64,000 bases of DNA from Lineus longissimus (taxonomy: Eukaryota; Nemertea; Pilidiophora; Heteronemertea; Lineidae). The stretch is taken from the NCBI RefSeq assembly GCF_910592395.1, contig NC_088317.1, positions 8,744,001-8,808,000 on the forward strand. The letters run 5' to 3'. Shown here piece after piece: positions 63,061 to 64,000 of this stretch. How positions within the stretch are numbered: the first letter of the stretch is position 1; every line of letters starts with the position of its first letter. The translations under genes and the position numbers were made by a program. The notes under the pieces are model-generated. The model worked only from the letters and a program-made list of their open reading frames with translations. It was not told where the DNA came from and did not search any database.

Positions 63061-64000
63061 TTGAGACCTGGCGAGATCTATTTAGTGGATGAAGTTAGCA
63101 ATCGTAATAATGATTCACAGTCAACTTATAAGTCCTTTTCAAAGTCAAGTATGAACGATTTAGACGCGAGTTATACAGGGAGGCCGTTCGGCGGCGTCTC
63201 AATCATTTATCAGGAGTCTCCAGATTATAACTGTTATGAAATTGACGTCGACAATCCTCGGGTTGTTTCTATAGGCATTCGTGATAATACTGGTAAACTA
63301 AAGACTGTTGTTGTGAACGCCTATATGCCTTTCTTTGATGCGTCAAACGGGAAACAAACAGAAGAGTATATAGAATGTATTGATGCTATTCAATCGCTTT
63401 TGGACAAATACGCCCATCTCTGTCCAATAAAGATAATGGGAGATCACAACGTTCAATTACCAACTTCGCCTGATCTTAACAAATATTGGTATAGGGCCAA
63501 AGGTTTTAATCAACATAGTGCACTTTTATATGATTTTATTTCTGCCAATGATTTACATGTTTTGGATTTTAACTTTAAGCAACCGGTGCAATATACAAAT
63601 TTTTGTGTGAAGCGGAATGTCCATACCTGGATTGACCATGTTTTGGCCTCAGGCCAGGAATATAATAAAGTTAAATCATGTAGCATTGTTCCCCTACAAG
63701 AGGGCAACGTGAGTGACCATTTGCTAATCGACGTTGTTTTCACTCTGGAGTGCAGTGACTCCGAAGTTGGTGGCTAAAAGTGTAAAACATATGTGACATA
63801 TAGTAGGCCGGTCTTTCCTAAAGCGTGTTGGCAAAATAACGCAAAAACCGAAAAGTATCGGTCACTTCTAAATAAAAAATTGTCGGCATTAAATCCGTTG
63901 CGCATAGAAGCCTTGTGAAATGGAAGCCTTTGTGTATGAGTATATCGATGATATTAATTCCGCCATTCACGAGGCCTGTAGTGAAGCTGGATGTACAAGG
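63061..64000 (+). pseudogene. LINE ORF2 N-terminal part: AP-like endonuclease, runs off the window
   Basis: The frame 63061-63777 has the endonuclease blocks GRPFGGVSIIYQ, VVVNAYMPFF, IKIMGDHNVQLP (the usual GDFN reads GDHN, losing the conserved Phe), HTWIDHVLAS and NVSDHLLIDV. After the stop at 63775-63777, shifted frames keep the connection region to the reverse transcriptase (SLLNKKLSALNPLRIEAL, then YIDDINSAIHEACSEAGC). The copy is inactive in this form. The RT should lie beyond 64000. Confidence 0.75.

Overview
This is a gene-poor, transposon-dense nuclear window from a metazoan, most likely a marine invertebrate. The exact group cannot be fixed from the sequence. The reasons are: three BEL/Pao retrotransposon bodies, CR1/L2-like LINEs with an APE-type endonuclease, pogo/Tigger-like and PIF/Harbinger-like DNA transposons, foldback elements and minisatellites, GT-AG exons of one candidate host gene, and remnants of an endogenous DNA virus with a protein-primed type B DNA polymerase.

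Layout. 0-6 kb: sparse sequence with a tRNA-like box, a short tandem repeat and a decayed pogo/Tigger-like transposase. 6.1-15.3 kb: three BEL/Pao pol regions, all on the minus strand, all broken. 15.3-16.4 kb: a foldback element and a LINE tail. 16.4-27.1 kb: a virus-derived island. A broken dUTPase-related gene points left and a second dUTPase points right, with about 3 kb of non-coding repeats between them (two ~520-bp units and three ~247-bp units). After the second dUTPase come closely packed plus-strand genes: a Cys-containing ORF, a conserved invertebrate virus-like family, a PolB C-terminus, a PC4-like ssDNA-binding protein, an acidic ORF, a deoxynucleoside kinase, a possibly histone-fold-like fragment, a basic protein whose Gly/Ala-rich hydrophobic tail is in another frame, and two more hypothetical ORFs. 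Most carry frameshifts or stops, so this is a decaying insertion.

27.3-34.6 kb: one CR1-like LINE (minus strand), cut in ORF2 by a TIR element at 27935-30626, which is itself cut by a pogo-like transposon at 28168-30372 that carries another LINE tail. 35.2-40 kb: a second PolB fragment (plus strand), split by about 3.1 kb of foldback repeats. 40-45 kb: a gypsy-like gag remnant and a candidate three-exon host gene (minus strand) coding for a Cys-rich CXC-like cluster. Its introns hold a 1.2-kb element with minisatellite-bearing inverted ends (41341-42547) and a 1.57-kb TIR element (42699-44268). 45.4-48.25 kb: a third virus-like locus (minus strand). 48.5-51.2 kb: a broken gene for a FEN/XPG-like nuclease ending in a CXC-type domain. 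52.6-56.3 kb: two Harbinger-like copies head to head as a 3.7-kb palindrome. 56.3-61.3 kb: non-coding sequence with hairpin clusters and tandem duplications. 61.5-64 kb: another LINE (plus strand) running off the edge.

The most unusual content is the viral island. It combines a protein-primed polymerase with nucleotide-salvage genes (dUTPase and deoxynucleoside kinase), a catalytically degenerate dUTPase relative and a PC4-like protein. Related pieces at 35-40 kb and 45-48 kb suggest this virus or element family entered the genome several times. Family names were assigned by reading motifs; no database search was run.
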